NCBI RefSeq assembly: GCF_001649575.2
Contig: NC_051445.1
Location: 28,473,966-28,537,965 of the forward strand
Direction: 5' to 3'
Length of the DNA: 64,000 nucleotides
Source of the DNA: Kryptolebias marmoratus
Taxonomy: Eukaryota; Chordata; Actinopteri; Cyprinodontiformes; Rivulidae
The first letter of the stretch is position 1. Every line of letters begins with the position of its first letter. The position numbers were made by a program, and so were the translations under genes. Of this stretch, positions 1 to 10,029 are shown piece after piece. The notes under the pieces are model-generated. The model ran no database searches. It saw nothing but the letters and a program-made list of their open reading frames with translations, and was not told the DNA's origin.

Positions 1-689
1 CCGGCGGAGAGGCGAGGTCTAGCAGCTCCGTAAATCCTCCCTGGCTGATGACCCCAACGAGCTGCAGGTGCATAGCTCAGCTCCAGGCCACTCCCAGCAG
101 GGAGCCAATGAAGAGAGACACTGAAAAACCCAGATCCTGACACAGAAAATAGTATTGAATTTTAGCAGACAGTAGAAGAGTGTTGATGCTGTCAGGCTCA
201 TTTCTACATCAGTTTTACAGAAATCCATATGCCAGTACCAAACTCAATACAGCTCTCTTTTGGTATCAGTAGCTTTTAAAACTGATTGATTTCATGATGT
301 TTAATTCAATCACATGGATGCTGTAAAAGCACTGTCTGCACTAACACAACTTTAAGTGTTCTGGGGGTTCAAATTATTGTTGGTCAAAGAAATCTTGAGC
401 ACTTATTTCCTTTTGCAAGAGTTTGCTGACATTTCAGAATCTGAGATTAAAACCCAACAAATATCCTGCAACATTTCAGAGTAGTTCATCCACACCCTGA
501 TACATTCACAAATAGCAGTTTTAGGATATCTGTTAAAACTGTATTGTATCTGTGTAATTATCAACTCTTGAAGGCAAATATTGGAGCAGTTATGGTTTTG
601 CTTGTGTTTGTGTGTGTTTGTTTGTCTACCTTTAAAAAAATATCACATGAATCAATGGATGGAATAAAAATAAAAACAAAAAACTCCCA
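1..689. other. AT-rich non-coding DNA, no gene recognised
   Basis: I see no coding frame with family resemblance and no intact repeat termini in this stretch. It contains ordinary AT-rich fish intergenic or intronic sequence with a short (TG)-rich tract near 605-630. Confidence 0.5.
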
Positions 690-975
690 GACAGCAATCA
701 TTGGCTGTACAATTGATTAAGTTTAGGAGTAGCCAATTCAAGATGGCTACTGCAGCTAATCAAGCTTAGTTTTCACAAAAATGGCTTTACCCCCTTGATT
801 TGTGCAGATATTGAGCCATAATTCTATGTGGTAGTAGCTGAGCGTCATCCTCAACACATACTCTTACAAATCTGGCACGATATCACATGAGACTATGCAT
901 GATGTCATTTACAAGGTTTGGCCAAAATTACTACAACAATTTTTCAACATAAGTTGTGTTAAAACTCTTGTTTAT
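690..975 (-). repeat. Family A dispersed repeat, partial copy
   Basis: Read on the minus strand, this carries the diagnostic phrases of family A: a 'tagtagctgag' block (minus: ctcagctactac), a 'caagatggc' block (minus: gccatcttg) and a stretch resembling 'ttggtcaaacc'. Both ends are ragged, and neither the left palindrome nor the right hairpin of longer copies is present. The classification of the family is unknown to me. No coding capacity is visible. Confidence 0.6.
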
Positions 976-1127
976 GTTCTATGTTTTACTCTGTTTTTTC
1001 CACAAACCACTTCATTTTCAGGATGAGTATAAGAGGGTGGTCTCTGTGCAGTGTTGTCTCTACTAATAGCTCCCAACACAGTGGCCTCTAAAGACTCCTG
1101 ATGACCCATAGAGTATTTAAAGTCGAG

Positions 1128-1281
1128 CTGAACCACAACTTTCTACATGTTTTTTGGTCGGTGGGAGGAAACCAAAGTCTCTGGAGAAAACCCATGCAAA
1201 CTCCACACAGAAAGGTCCTAGGTCGGGAAGTAATCTGGGACCTGGTTGTGTGGAGACAGCTCTAACCACTGCTCTATTGTG
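1128..1281 (-). repeat. tRNA-derived SINE, truncated copy
   Basis: The segment includes 'gtgggaggaaacc', 'aaacccatgcaaactccaca' and 'agctctaaccactgc', which on the minus strand are the head and first half of the SINE that is nearly complete at 2634-2961. The tail half is missing. The assignment rests on direct similarity to that copy. Confidence 0.6.
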
Positions 1282-1324
1282 CTTCCTTTTGAACAGAAGA
1301 ACAGTTGCTTGAAAGATCACCATA

Positions 1325-1740
1325 GATTAAAGGTAATAACTGAAGGATTAAATTTATGCTTCACAATATCTTTCATGATCTAATTGTGCTTACAGTATGT
1401 GCTGATTGACTCTCAGCTACTACCTCAACAAATTTTAGTGCAGTTTCTAAAATTCCCAGTTATAGTTATTTTTATGTAGGCAGAGGTTGATTACAGCCAT
1501 CTTGATTTGAGTTGACTCCAAGATTTAATCAATTGTAGATGTCCAGCCAAAAGTTTCATTAAAACGTGTCCAATGATTCATGACACATTTTGCTAACAGA
1601 CACACAAAGTTGACTCCTATACAAAGGCCAGGAAAGACAAAATTTTAAAAATAGGTCTTAGCATTTACACTTGGTTAATTTACTAGTTCGTGAGGTAGTT
1701 TGCTAACACACACACATACGCACATACCCACCTACACACA
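1325..1740 (+). repeat. Family A dispersed repeat, partial copy
   Basis: Plus-strand copy with the core phrases 'gactctcagctactac', 'acagccatcttga', 'aagtttcattaaaa' and 'ttttgctaacagac', followed by a CA-rich stretch and 'caggcaa', the sequence that precedes the right terminus in longer copies. The left palindromic end is missing. It is non-coding. Confidence 0.6.
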
Positions 1741-2185
1741 CACACAGGCAATTACATGACTGCTTTTCCATTAATGGTGTTAGGTGATTCATTTTGTACG
1801 GTTCCTAAAGTTTTCAAACACTGAAGTATGTAGTATTTCAGTCTGGCAGCAGCTAAATTAATAAATGTACATCAAATAAATATATTGCAATGACTTTTCA
1901 TTTACATTTGTAAAAATGAGTCTATAGGAGCTAAACAAGTTTTTATCTAATTCTCCTCCAGTACATAGAGCTTTTATTTCTTAGAGATTAGAGATAGGTC
2001 TGAATCATTTGTTTTCTCTCCAATTTGAAGTTATAAACATAACCTTATAACCATAATTAAATTAAATTGCTTCACGTGTGTTTCTCATTCACATAAAACA
2101 CACACAGCTCCCTAGGGCTGGGGTGCAAACAACTCAAAAAATACTGTGTTGACTTGAAAAGTTAAATCCAGTTGTAGTTGTAGAT

Positions 2186-2402
2186 CAAACGTGTCAAACT
2201 CCATTCCTCGGGGCTGCTCTCCTGCATGTTTTAGATGTGTCCTTGCTTTACAACACCTGCTTTAAATTAATGACTTCTGTTTCTGTAAAACTTGATGATT
2301 TGGTGAGGAAGTGAATAAACCATTTGAATCAGGTGTGTTGGAGCAGAAAAACCTAAAACTCCCAGGACAGCTGCCCTTGAGGCCTGGAGTCTGACACCCC
2401 TG
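2186..2402. mobile_element. hAT-type MITE (non-autonomous)
   Basis: This 217-bp element has terminal inverted repeats of about 45 bp: the left arm begins 'caaacgtgtcaaactcc' and the right arm, reversed, begins 'caggggtgtcagactcc'. Both contain the 'cctgcatgttttag'-type block. The flanking octamers (2178-2185 ttgtagat, 2403-2410 tgttagat) look like a decayed 8-bp target duplication, the length used by hAT transposases. It has no coding capacity and its TIR resembles that of the MITE at 6234-6437. Confidence 0.8.
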
Positions 2403-2424
2403 TGTTAGATGGACATTCAGTGAT

Positions 2425-3180
2425 TACTATCTGAAAGTGTCACTAGAATCAGTTCTGTGGTTCGTGAGGTTTTTACAAACAGTGGACTCGAGTGGTTAAA
2501 GGTAAAGTTTTAAAAACAAAACTTGTGTGACCAGTGATTGCTCTAAATATGCATTAGAGATCAGTCTCAGCTACTATCACACCAGACTTTAGCTCAATAT
2601 CTCTGAAATTGTTTGAGTTAAACTATTTTTGTATCCATCCTCTTCTCCATTCCGGGTCGTGGGGAGCTGGTGCCTATCCCCAGCAGTCACTGTGCGAGAG
2701 GCGGGGGACGCCCTGGACAGGTCGCAAGTCCATCGCAGGGCCACATATAGACAAACGAGACAAATAACCATTCACACTCTCACTCACGTCTAGGGACAAT
2801 TTTAGAGTCATCAATTAACTGTGTTTCTGTGGGAAGAAACCGGAGTACCCTGAGTAAACCCATGTGCGCACAGGGAGAACATGCAAACTCCACCCAGACA
2901 GCAATCCTGCAACCTTTTTGTTGGGAGGCAACAGCTCTAACCACTACCCCACTGTGCCACTCTATTTTTGTATTTTAAAGTTAAATTAGCTATGGCGTCC
3001 ATCTTGAATGGGGTTGCCTGCAGATGGTAACATGCTGTAGATGTACATGCAATGGTTACTTTCTGAAAGTTTCATTAAAATCTGTCATGTGTTTCAGAGG
3101 ATATTTTGCTAAAGCTACAGACAAACAAACACAAGTAGATACAGACAAAACATTATTGCCACTACGCTTTTAGTGAAGGT
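2425..3180 (+). repeat. Family A repeat, interrupted by a SINE
   Basis: The left part (2425-2633) and right part (2973-3180) together make one family A unit. The core phrase 'cagctactatcacacc' is followed by 'gccatcttga'-like text (gtccatcttgaatgg), 'actttctgaaagtttcatta' and the right-terminal 'acaaaacattattgccacta'. A SINE at 2634-2961 interrupts it and duplicated 11 bp of it. Family A was therefore present before that SINE insertion. Confidence 0.7.
2634..2961 (-). mobile_element. tRNA-derived SINE, near full length
   Basis: Read on the minus strand, the 328-bp element starts with a tRNA-like head: 'gtagtggttagagctgttgc' resembles an A box and 'ggttgcaggattg' a decayed B box. A body follows ('tggagtttgcatgttctccc', then 'gcgatggacttgcgacctgt'), and the element ends in a 'gatgga' tail. 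It is flanked by perfect 11-bp direct repeats, ctatttttgta, at 2623-2633 and 2962-2972. A duplication of this length and the tail fit LINE-mediated (target-primed) insertion. This repeat type is very common in teleosts; I do not assign a database name. Confidence 0.8.
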
Positions 3181-3195
3181 TGATATATATATATA

Positions 3196-3913
3196 TACAC
3201 ACTATATTGCCAAAAGTATTTGCTCACCCATTTAAATTATTGGAATCAAGTGTTCCAATTTTGCCATGGCCACAGGTGGCAATCTGATGGACTAGTCTGG
3301 GTTTGGTGGTTGCCAGGAGAACGGTACTTGTCTGACTGCTTTGTGCCATGTGTAAAGTTTGGTGGAAGGGGAATTATGGTGTGGTGTTGTTTTTCAGGAG
3401 CTGGGCTTGGCCATTTAGTTCCAGTGAAGGGAACTCTGACTGCTTCAGCATACCAAGACATTTTGGACGATTCCATACTCTTAACTTTGTGGGAACAGTT
3501 TGGGGTGGCTCCTTCCTGTTCCAACATGACTTCACAACAGGGCACAAAGCAAGGTCCATAAAGACATGGATGAGCGAGTCTGGTATGGAAGAACTTGACT
3601 GGCCTGCATAGAGTCCTGACCTCAACCCAATAAAACACATTTGGGATGAATTAGAGCAGAGACTGTGAGCCAGGCCTTCTCATCCAACATTAGTGTCTGA
3701 CCTCACAAATGATCTTCTGGAAGAATGGTCAAAAATTCCTATAAACACTCCTAAACCTTGTGGAAAGCCTTCCCAGAAGAGTTGAAGCTCTTATAGCTGC
3801 AAAGGGTGGGCCAACATCATATGAAAAGCTATGAATTAAGAATGGGATGGCACTCAAGTTCATAAGCATCTGAAGGGAGGTGAACAAATACTTTTGGCAA
3901 TTTAGTGTGTGTG
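3196..3913 (+). mobile_element. Tc1-like DNA transposon, internally deleted
   Basis: Terminal inverted repeats are clear. The left end reads 'attgccaaaagtatttgctc' and the right end is its inverse ('gaacaaatacttttggcaat'), both bounded by 'cacac/gtgtg'. The element is about 0.72 kb instead of the usual 1.6 kb because the 5' half of the transposase gene is gone. It abuts the low-coordinate end of the recognisable L1 sequence (3914) and the right end of family A (near 3180), so it may have inserted at the junction of the two. Confidence 0.85.
3270..3850 (+). pseudogene. Tc1 transposase remnant (C-terminal half)
   Basis: The translation shows the C-terminal half of the DDE-type Tc1 transposase, which cuts and joins DNA at TA sites in the nucleus. 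Visible blocks in order are [20 protein letters not shown] (normally containing the region around the second catalytic aspartate), [17 protein letters not shown], a frame change to HKARSIKTW, then ELDWPA, a stop, and SPDLNPIKHIWDELEQRL, which carries the final catalytic E position of the DD34E triad. The N-terminal DNA-binding helix-turn-helix region and first D are missing. Stops and at least one frameshift make it non-functional. Confidence 0.85.
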
Positions 3914-4190
3914 TAGATTCCATTGTGGTGCCACTTCTCTAAGATCTTCCTGTCAAAAGTCATTGGTATGAGGTCATTGTGGTTCAGATGTGTTTTGGGT
4001 GATAGTCCTTCTTCCAGGCCAAGGGGTTTCTGATCAGTACACCATGCCTTGATCAAGATAGGGTTGTCTGTCTTCTTAGAAATTGTTTTTAGGTTTCATT
4101 TATAAGTGAAGTTAATTGTTTTTTTTTTTGTTGTTTTTTTTTTTTTTTAAAGAGGATATAGTCCATTTTACACCCAGGAGGGAACATTGT
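3914..4190 (-). pseudogene. L1-type LINE ORF2 C-terminal fragment
   Basis: On the minus strand the translation contains NPILIKAWCTDQKPLG, then LSPKTHLNHNDLIPMTF and WHHNGIYTHT. This pattern ('NP-x-W', 'LSP', 'P', 'WxxxGI') matches the C-terminal region of teleost L1 ORF2 after the reverse transcriptase. It appears to be the continuation of the L1 pieces at 4676-4905 and 8216-8950, separated from them by later insertions. It is broken by stops and is non-functional. Confidence 0.55.
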
Positions 4191-4675
4191 TGTCAGGATT
4201 TGGGTTCTTGTCTGGGTTCTTTGAGTGTCTTTTGTTTTGGGTCTATTGTTCTGTTTTTGGTTGTTCCTGTGATTAGTTTTGTTAGTTGGTTTTTGCTCCT
4301 TGTGTTTTTTTGTATTCTGTCACCATTCACTTATCCTCAGTTTATCACTTGTTTGCCTGCCACACCCATCTTCACCTGCCCCAAGTTTGTAATCACTCAC
4401 CTTTGCCCACTTCCCTTAATTACCCTCTGTCTTTAAATCTGGTAATTTCCTCCACTTACTGACCGGTCCAATGTTGCTTCATGCGCTGTCTGGTTCCCCT
4501 CATGTCTTGTCTCTCATGTTTTGCTCATGTTTGAATTTAGTTTGTTTTGTATTTAGTTCTGTTTTTGCTGTCATGTCAGCTTTTTTTTTCTTTTATTTAT
4601 AATAAAATAGTTCTTTCTGAAATTTCATCATGAGTCTGCACATTGAGTTCGCCTCACTCTCCACCACACCAGACA
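4191..4675 (+). mobile_element. Solo LTR, family L-1
   Basis: A 485-bp sequence that starts TGTCAGG and ends AGACA, with 'aataaaa' polyadenylation-type signals near its 3' end. It is flanked by attgt (4186-4190) and attat (4676-4680), a decayed 5-bp target duplication. A second copy lies on the minus strand at 35963-36413 and shares blocks such as 'cacttatcctcagt', 'cacctg' and 'gtctggttccc'. With no internal region attached it is most likely the product of LTR-LTR recombination. Confidence 0.75.
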
Positions 4676-4905
4676 ATTATCTCTTTAAAAAAAAAAAAAA
4701 ATGGATTTCCTTTGGGCTGCCACGTGTTCTTTTTTTTTTTTGTAACTGGATAGTCAAGGCCTTCAGATCTATAATCTCATGATAGGTTTTCCATTGACAT
4801 CCTAGGAACTTTACGTCTCCAAATAAATTGTCTGACATATTTGTTTAGAGTTCTGAAAAACAAAACCGTTACCTGATAGGGTAGGGTCTGGCAAAGAGCT
4901 TGTCG
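4676..4905 (-). pseudogene. L1-type LINE ORF2 fragment (connection/C-terminal part)
   Basis: On the minus strand the frame reads FFRTLNKYVRQFIWRRKVPR followed by SEGLDYP and VAAQRKS. This corresponds to the 'F-IW-x-G/R-KxPR ... GL-x-P ... AAQ' block downstream of the reverse transcriptase in vertebrate L1 ORF2. Its orientation and order agree with the RT piece at 8216-8950. It is truncated on both sides by LTR elements and contains a stop. Confidence 0.6.
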
Positions 4906-4911
4906 TCTTCG

Positions 4912-5429
4912 TGTGAGGATCCAGAATCTACCCGCCCTGTGGGTGTCGCCTCTAACCTCCCTCTTCCCAGCTGTTGCTGATTCCGGGTGACGAGCAGTTC
5001 CTGTATATAAGCCGCCGGCTGATTCCAGATCTTTGCTGGAGCATCTTGCCACTTGGGTGATTACTGCTGGATGCTGTCACTCGGGACTTACCTGGTATTG
5101 CAAGGATCTACTTACCTTTGGAACTTCAGAACTTCTTACCTCCTGAACTTCTCCTGGATTCCTCCGGACACCGTACCTCCTGTTCTCCTCCTGGACATCT
5201 CATCCATCAGACCTGTAAGAAAGAGACAAACAACTATTACTTGCATATCACTAAAAATACTAACAGAGACGGATACCTGAGACTCACCCTGCTCCTTTCC
5301 TGTCCTTTCAGATTTCCTTATCCTTTGCACTGTAAATATTTCACTTTGTAAATAAATTACTTACCTTAAGTCCTGTGTCCGTGTCTGGTCTCGGTCCCGC
5401 TCTTACGGCTGAAACGCCAGTTTATGTCA
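4912..5429 (+). mobile_element. 5' LTR of a chromodomain-type Gypsy element (family L-2)
   Basis: Begins TGTGAGGATCC and ends TTTATGTCA. It shares blocks with the LTRs at 20108-20714 and 38658-39247: 'cagctgttgctgatt', 'gctggagcat', 'cctgtaagaaa', 'gagactcac...tgctcctt' and 'gtgtctggt'. An 'aataaa' lies near 5352. Directly downstream comes gag-like sequence, which identifies it as a 5' LTR. No obvious tRNA-complementary primer site follows; self-priming is known for the Tf1/sushi group but is only an inference here. Confidence 0.8.
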
Positions 5430-6745
5430 GTATGCTCCAGCCATAACAAGCCTAGAGCGGTTCCGACCCCAGAACGATTCAGTAAGGCTTCTGAAATTAA
5501 GTTGTTGAACTCCGTGAGTAAAGAAAAGAATTTCCTTTCATCCCCAGGTCGCCACGCCAAATGTGGGCGAAAGAAGTCACGGAAAAGATGGCGGAATCCG
5601 CGACATGTTCCGAGTTCACGGAAGCAGCTTCACAGTTAGTTTGCCACAAATCTATGCTTAACGCTTTAAGCGGGCTGCAACAATCCAATTCATGTAGGCT
5701 TGACCTAACGATGCTAATGCAAGAAATTCACCAAAAATTGTCGTCCGTACTACAAACCCCATCGGCCGCTTCAACTCCCGTTTCAACTCTGGTCCCGGCA
5801 TCCACTCACTTCCAGGAGGTTCCCCACGCCTATGCCCGAACATTTTTCTGGGGAGATCGGGAAATGTGCAGGATTTCTGCTGCAATATTCTTTGGGTTTT
5901 TATCGCTCTCCACAGTCCTTTTTTGACAATGCATTCAAGATTTCATACATAATTGGATTACTACAGGACAAGGCATTGAGGTGAGCCGAAGCTAAATATA
6001 GCTTTCAGTCAATTAGCCAAACGCCTTTTAACCAGTTCATTGAAGACTATGAACAAACCTTTGGGACCAGATATAATGAGACGGAGATCACGCGGAGGCT
6101 GTGGAACATCAAACAGGGACACAGGTCAGTGGCACAATTTGCAATTGATTTTCGTACTTTGGGAGCCTCCTCCAGATGGAACGTGCATCCTTTGAAGGGG
6201 GCTTTCATCAATGCACTTCAGGAACCTCTAAAGCAGGGGTGTCCAAAGTCGGTCCTCGAGGGCCGGCATCCTGCATGTTTTAGTTCTCTCCCTAGTGGTT
6301 GTAACAACCTCCTCAGCAAGTCAGTGTTCTGCTTAGGCCTTCTAATGAGCCATCATTTGATCCAGGTGTGTAAAACCAGGGAGAAAACTAAAACATGCAG
6401 GATGCTGGCCCTCGAGGACCAACTTTGGACACCCCTGCTCTAAAGGATCAATTAGCAGGGAGAGATGAGCTGCAGTCCTTGGAGGACTTAATCACACTGA
6501 CCATCTGTCTCGACAATCGGCTACGCGAAAGGCAACGCAAAAGAGCCATCAGATCACAGCACAGCAGGGACTCGGCGACTCGACTATCCTCCTACAACTT
6601 GGAGAAGGAAACCATTAATCAAGGTAATGGGTCCAAACCCATGCAGTTGGGCCGTGCCAGGCTGAGTAATGAGGAGAGACAACGTCGCTACGAATCCAGG
6701 GAAGGACAAGAGACATTTCCGCATCAATTGCCCCCTTATTGAGCT
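5430..6745 (+). pseudogene. Gypsy gag remnant, interrupted by a hAT MITE
   Basis: Gag normally forms the particle that packages the element's RNA. The translation switches frame several times. Blocks typical of vertebrate sushi-type gag are visible: SGEIGKCAGFLLQ (frameshifted), FFDNAFKISYIIGLLQDKAL, a stop at the position of RWAEA, LWNIKQGHRSVAQFAIDF and, after the MITE, DELQSLEDLITLTICLDNRL. The last block is the alpha-helical region ending in an arginine-rich tail. The CCHC zinc knuckle is not recognisable and the protease region is missing before RT begins. A hAT MITE at 6234-6437 splits the gene at a leucine-lysine pair. Confidence 0.75.
6234..6437. mobile_element. hAT-type MITE inside Gypsy gag
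   Basis: A 204-bp element with terminal inverted repeats of about 50 bp, 'caggggtgtccaaagt' on the left and its complement on the right, followed inward by the 'cctcgagggcc' and 'tgcatgttttag' blocks. It is flanked by a perfect 8-bp target duplication, ctctaaag, at 6226-6233 and 6438-6445, the hAT signature. The gag frame continues on the two sides once the element and one target copy are ignored, so the insertion is younger than the Gypsy copy. Confidence 0.9.
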
Positions 6746-6775
6746 GGACCCCTGTTAAAAGGTCCAGCTCACTAG

Positions 6776-8215
6776 ATGACTGGCGGGTGCAAAACCAAGG
6801 CCTTATCTCTGCCCCAGCACCGACCGTATGATTGTGCCATTGAACTACTACCAGAGGCCCCTCTTCCTTTGAGTCGCCTATTCAACCTCTCGGGCCCTGA
6901 AAGAGAGTCCATGAAGAGTTACATTGAGGAGTTGCTCGCCTTTGGTATTATCCGCCCTTCTAGATCTCCTGTCGGTGCTGGTTTCTTTTTTGTTGCCAAG
7001 AAAGATAAGAGTCTTTGTCCGTGCATTGACTATCGAGGACTCAACCAAATAACTGTTAAAAATAAATACCCATTACCTCTCATCGATTCCGTGCATCAAC
7101 AACTCCACTCAGCCACCATTTTTACCAAACTGGAACTACGAAACCTTTACCATCTGGTGAGAATAAAGGAGGGAGACGAGTGGAAGATGGCATTCAAGAC
7201 ACCACTAGGCCACTTTGAGTACTTAGTAATGCCCTTGATTCACAAATGCCCCCGCAGTTTTTTCAATCGTTAATCAACGACGTATTACCTGATTTTTAGA
7301 ATGTCTTTGTTTTTGTCTACCTGGATGACATTCTGATTTATTCCCAGGATTCCACTCAGCATCAGCAGCAGGTACGGGCAGTCCTCCAACGTCTGTATGA
7401 AAACCAGCTATTCGTAAAGGCCGAGAAGTGCAAATTCAGCGTCCCTTCCGTATCCTTCCTGGGTTTCATTTTCGGCCAAGGATATTACAAGACCGACCCC
7501 GAAAAGACCAGGGCGGTGGCTGAATGGCCAGTTCCCACTGACTGACGTCAACTCCAGAGGTTTTTGGGTTTTGCCAACTTCTATCGGCGGTTCATTAAGG
7601 ACTACAGCAGGGTGGCAGGGCTCCTTACTCAACTCACGTCCATCAAGAGGCCGTACATGTTGTCCCCGGAGGTTCAAGCTGCATTTGCTGAGCTAAAATC
7701 ACATTTTGTATCTGCTCCTATTCTCCGTCATCCAGATCCTAGTTTGCAATTTATCGTGGAAGTTGATGCCTCTGATTCAGGCATGGGAGAGCATCTGTAG
7801 ATAAGAAGATCCATCCATGCACTTACTTCTCTCGCAGACTGTCTCCCGCAGAACACAACTATGACGTCAGCAATAGAGAACTGGTAGCCATCAAGTTGGC
7901 ACTGGAGGAGTGGCGACACTGGCTAGAGGGCACGGAAACACCATTTTTGAACCTCGCCTACCTCCAGATCGCGAAAAGGCTCAACCCCCAACAAGTTCGG
8001 TGGTCGTTGTTTTTTGGAAGATTTAATTTCTCCATATAATATAGGCCCAGCTCCAAGAACGTTAAGCCCGACGCCATGTCCAGACTGTGGTCTGGCCCAG
8101 AGACTTCTCACAACGAGGAACCTATAATTCCAGCAACCATGTTTATCAGCTCCCTTACCTGGGACATTGAAAGGGAAATCATGAATGCTCAACAGACGGA
8201 ACTGGATCCAGGAGG
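6776..8215 (+). pseudogene. Gypsy pol remnant: reverse transcriptase and RNase H
   Basis: Reverse transcriptase copies the element RNA into DNA. The first frame (about 165 codons) has [35 protein letters not shown] and NKYPLPLI, typical fingers and palm motifs of Gypsy RT. After a frame change the catalytic YLDD is present at 7318-7329, followed by [14 protein letters not shown] and [11 protein letters not shown] (thumb/connection). The RNase H region begins [10 protein letters not shown] (first catalytic D) and continues in other frames to [11 protein letters not shown] and NVKPDAMSR. Stops and frameshifts abolish function. Protease upstream and integrase, chromodomain and 3' LTR downstream are all missing; the sequence stops near 8215 inside the RNase H-integrase linker. 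Confidence 0.85.
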
Positions 8216-8950
8216 ATCCTGTAGACTTGGCCTGCTTAGACAGAACATAGCTGAAATCTGTTTGATAGTAGTTATTGTTGCCTTGGGTTTGTCAAAAAAA
8301 AAAATTTTCCCAATTAATAAAGTAAGTGCTGAATCAAAATTTTTCCCACGACCTTAAATAAATGCAGCCATTTCAATTATCAAATCCCTTTTTAGCATCT
8401 AATGCTACAGTTATGCAAGGCTCAGTTTTAGTATTTTAAAGTGTATTATTTTGAACGGTCCACATAAATTATGAGTTGATGAGCATTTCAAAATAAAGCC
8501 GTTTTGATTAACTAAATAGTGACTGATTCTGTTGGCTATAGCTTTAGTTAACAATTTATAATCAGTGTTTAATAAAGAGATGGGTTATTAGAAGGGGTAT
8601 TTATCTTTTTTGTGGATAACAGTAATTATTGCAGTAGAAAATGATACAGGAGGAGTTTGAGTCTTAAATGCTAAGTTGAGTACATTCATAAAGAGGGGGA
8701 TACACAAATCCTTAAATTCTCTATAAATTCAGAGGGGAATCCATTTGCACCAGGTGATTTATTAGTTTGCAATAAGCTTAGTGGTTTTTAATTTTCTTTG
8801 TAAGTAAAAGGTCGGTCAAGATCCATCTGGTCTACTTGTCTAAGTCTAGGCAGTTTGACACCTGACAAGAATTTGTCAATTTTAATTAGGTCTCCAGGTG
8901 ATACTGATGTGTAGAGGTTTGTATAAAATAGTTTGATGAGGTGTTATTGC
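8216..8950 (-). pseudogene. L1-type LINE reverse transcriptase fragment
   Basis: Read on the minus strand, the translation gives SVSPGDLIKIDKFLSG, then TNKSPGANGFPSEF (the 'GKAPGPDG' motif region), then AIITVIHKKDKYPF, two stops, PISLLNTDYKLLTKAIANRI and VALDAKKGFDN. These are RT motifs 0-3 of vertebrate L1 ORF2 in correct order. The catalytic YxDD region is not present because the sequence changes to Gypsy at about 8215. Stops and frameshifts show it is dead. The downstream L1 part appears at 4676-4905 and 3914-4190. Confidence 0.75.
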
Positions 8951-10029
8951 TCTCTCTGTGTGCTAAGGCATCCCCACTTGTACAATAATATAAAATAAAG
9001 TTGTGCACTGATAAAACCAAAGGGAAAAAAAAACAAACAGCCATAACGGTAAAGTAAAAAGTGTATAGCAACCTTTATAAAAAAAAAATTAAAAAAGGTA
9101 CCTTTACCAGAACTTTGGCACTACCCATCCTACTATAGTGGGGTGTGCAACTGGCACTTTGCTTGGATAGCATATCTAATTCTAAATCCTAAACCTCTGG
9201 TCTAACCCTTGGCTCTAATAACATAAGTTATGATACATTGAAACATCCATCAGTAAGATAAAGAGAAAAACAAGCAAACAAACAACACCAACAAAACTAA
9301 CATTGACATTATAAACACCCATTCAATTTGAATGGATCTGACTGTGGAATAAACATAAATATTGATATTATTTACATTTTTCCAAGTGCCTTAATGAACA
9401 TAATCTGAATAACTCAACTATCGAAACACAGTCTATTCAATTGTCATTCAACATCTGTTATTGTTTGTTTCCTGAGGGGGTTAACAGGAATTCAGTTGCT
9501 TCCTTAAGTGTCTTAAAGAACCTCTTTCCTCCAGCTAAGAGTGTGATCCTCAGCATTGATGTATGAAGCAGAGCAACTTGATTTTTTGATCTTTTATGAA
9601 CTTGATCGCACTCCTTCGAGCACCTCACCAAGCTGGCGCTCAGGTCAGGGAAAAACTAGACTTATACCCGACAGGGTCGTTGTTCTCCTTGGCTTGTTGC
9701 ATGGCAGCACATAGAGTTCATCCTGGGTCTTAATATTTTGATATTTGAGTAGGTGCACCAGCCAATGTGGTGCTTTAAAAGATTTAAGATGGGTATATTC
9801 AAGAAGCCCTAAGGGTACACATCTATCTAGCTCTGTGTCATCACATGATCCCCCTGATAAAAACGTTGTTGATGATTAGCCACTGTGATGAGCCCTTTAC
9901 CTCTAATTTTACCATCTTACCAGTAGTTGCACGTTTAATATTACAGCAGCACCACTAGAAAATAGGTGGCTAAACTTATTTACTCTCACTTCTTTTGTGT
10001 CCCCTACTATCATCTATGTATGTCAAAAA
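8951..10029. other. AT-rich non-coding DNA, no gene recognised
   Basis: I found no conserved protein fragment, TIR pair or tandem array here. Composition is AT-rich with short homopolymers near 9030 and 9080. Decayed repeats cannot be excluded. Confidence 0.5.

Noticed and set aside
4116..4436. 106-codon hydrophobic plus-strand frame
   Set aside because: It lies across a poly-T run and the solo LTR at 4191-4675; the apparent membrane-like composition comes from T-rich DNA.
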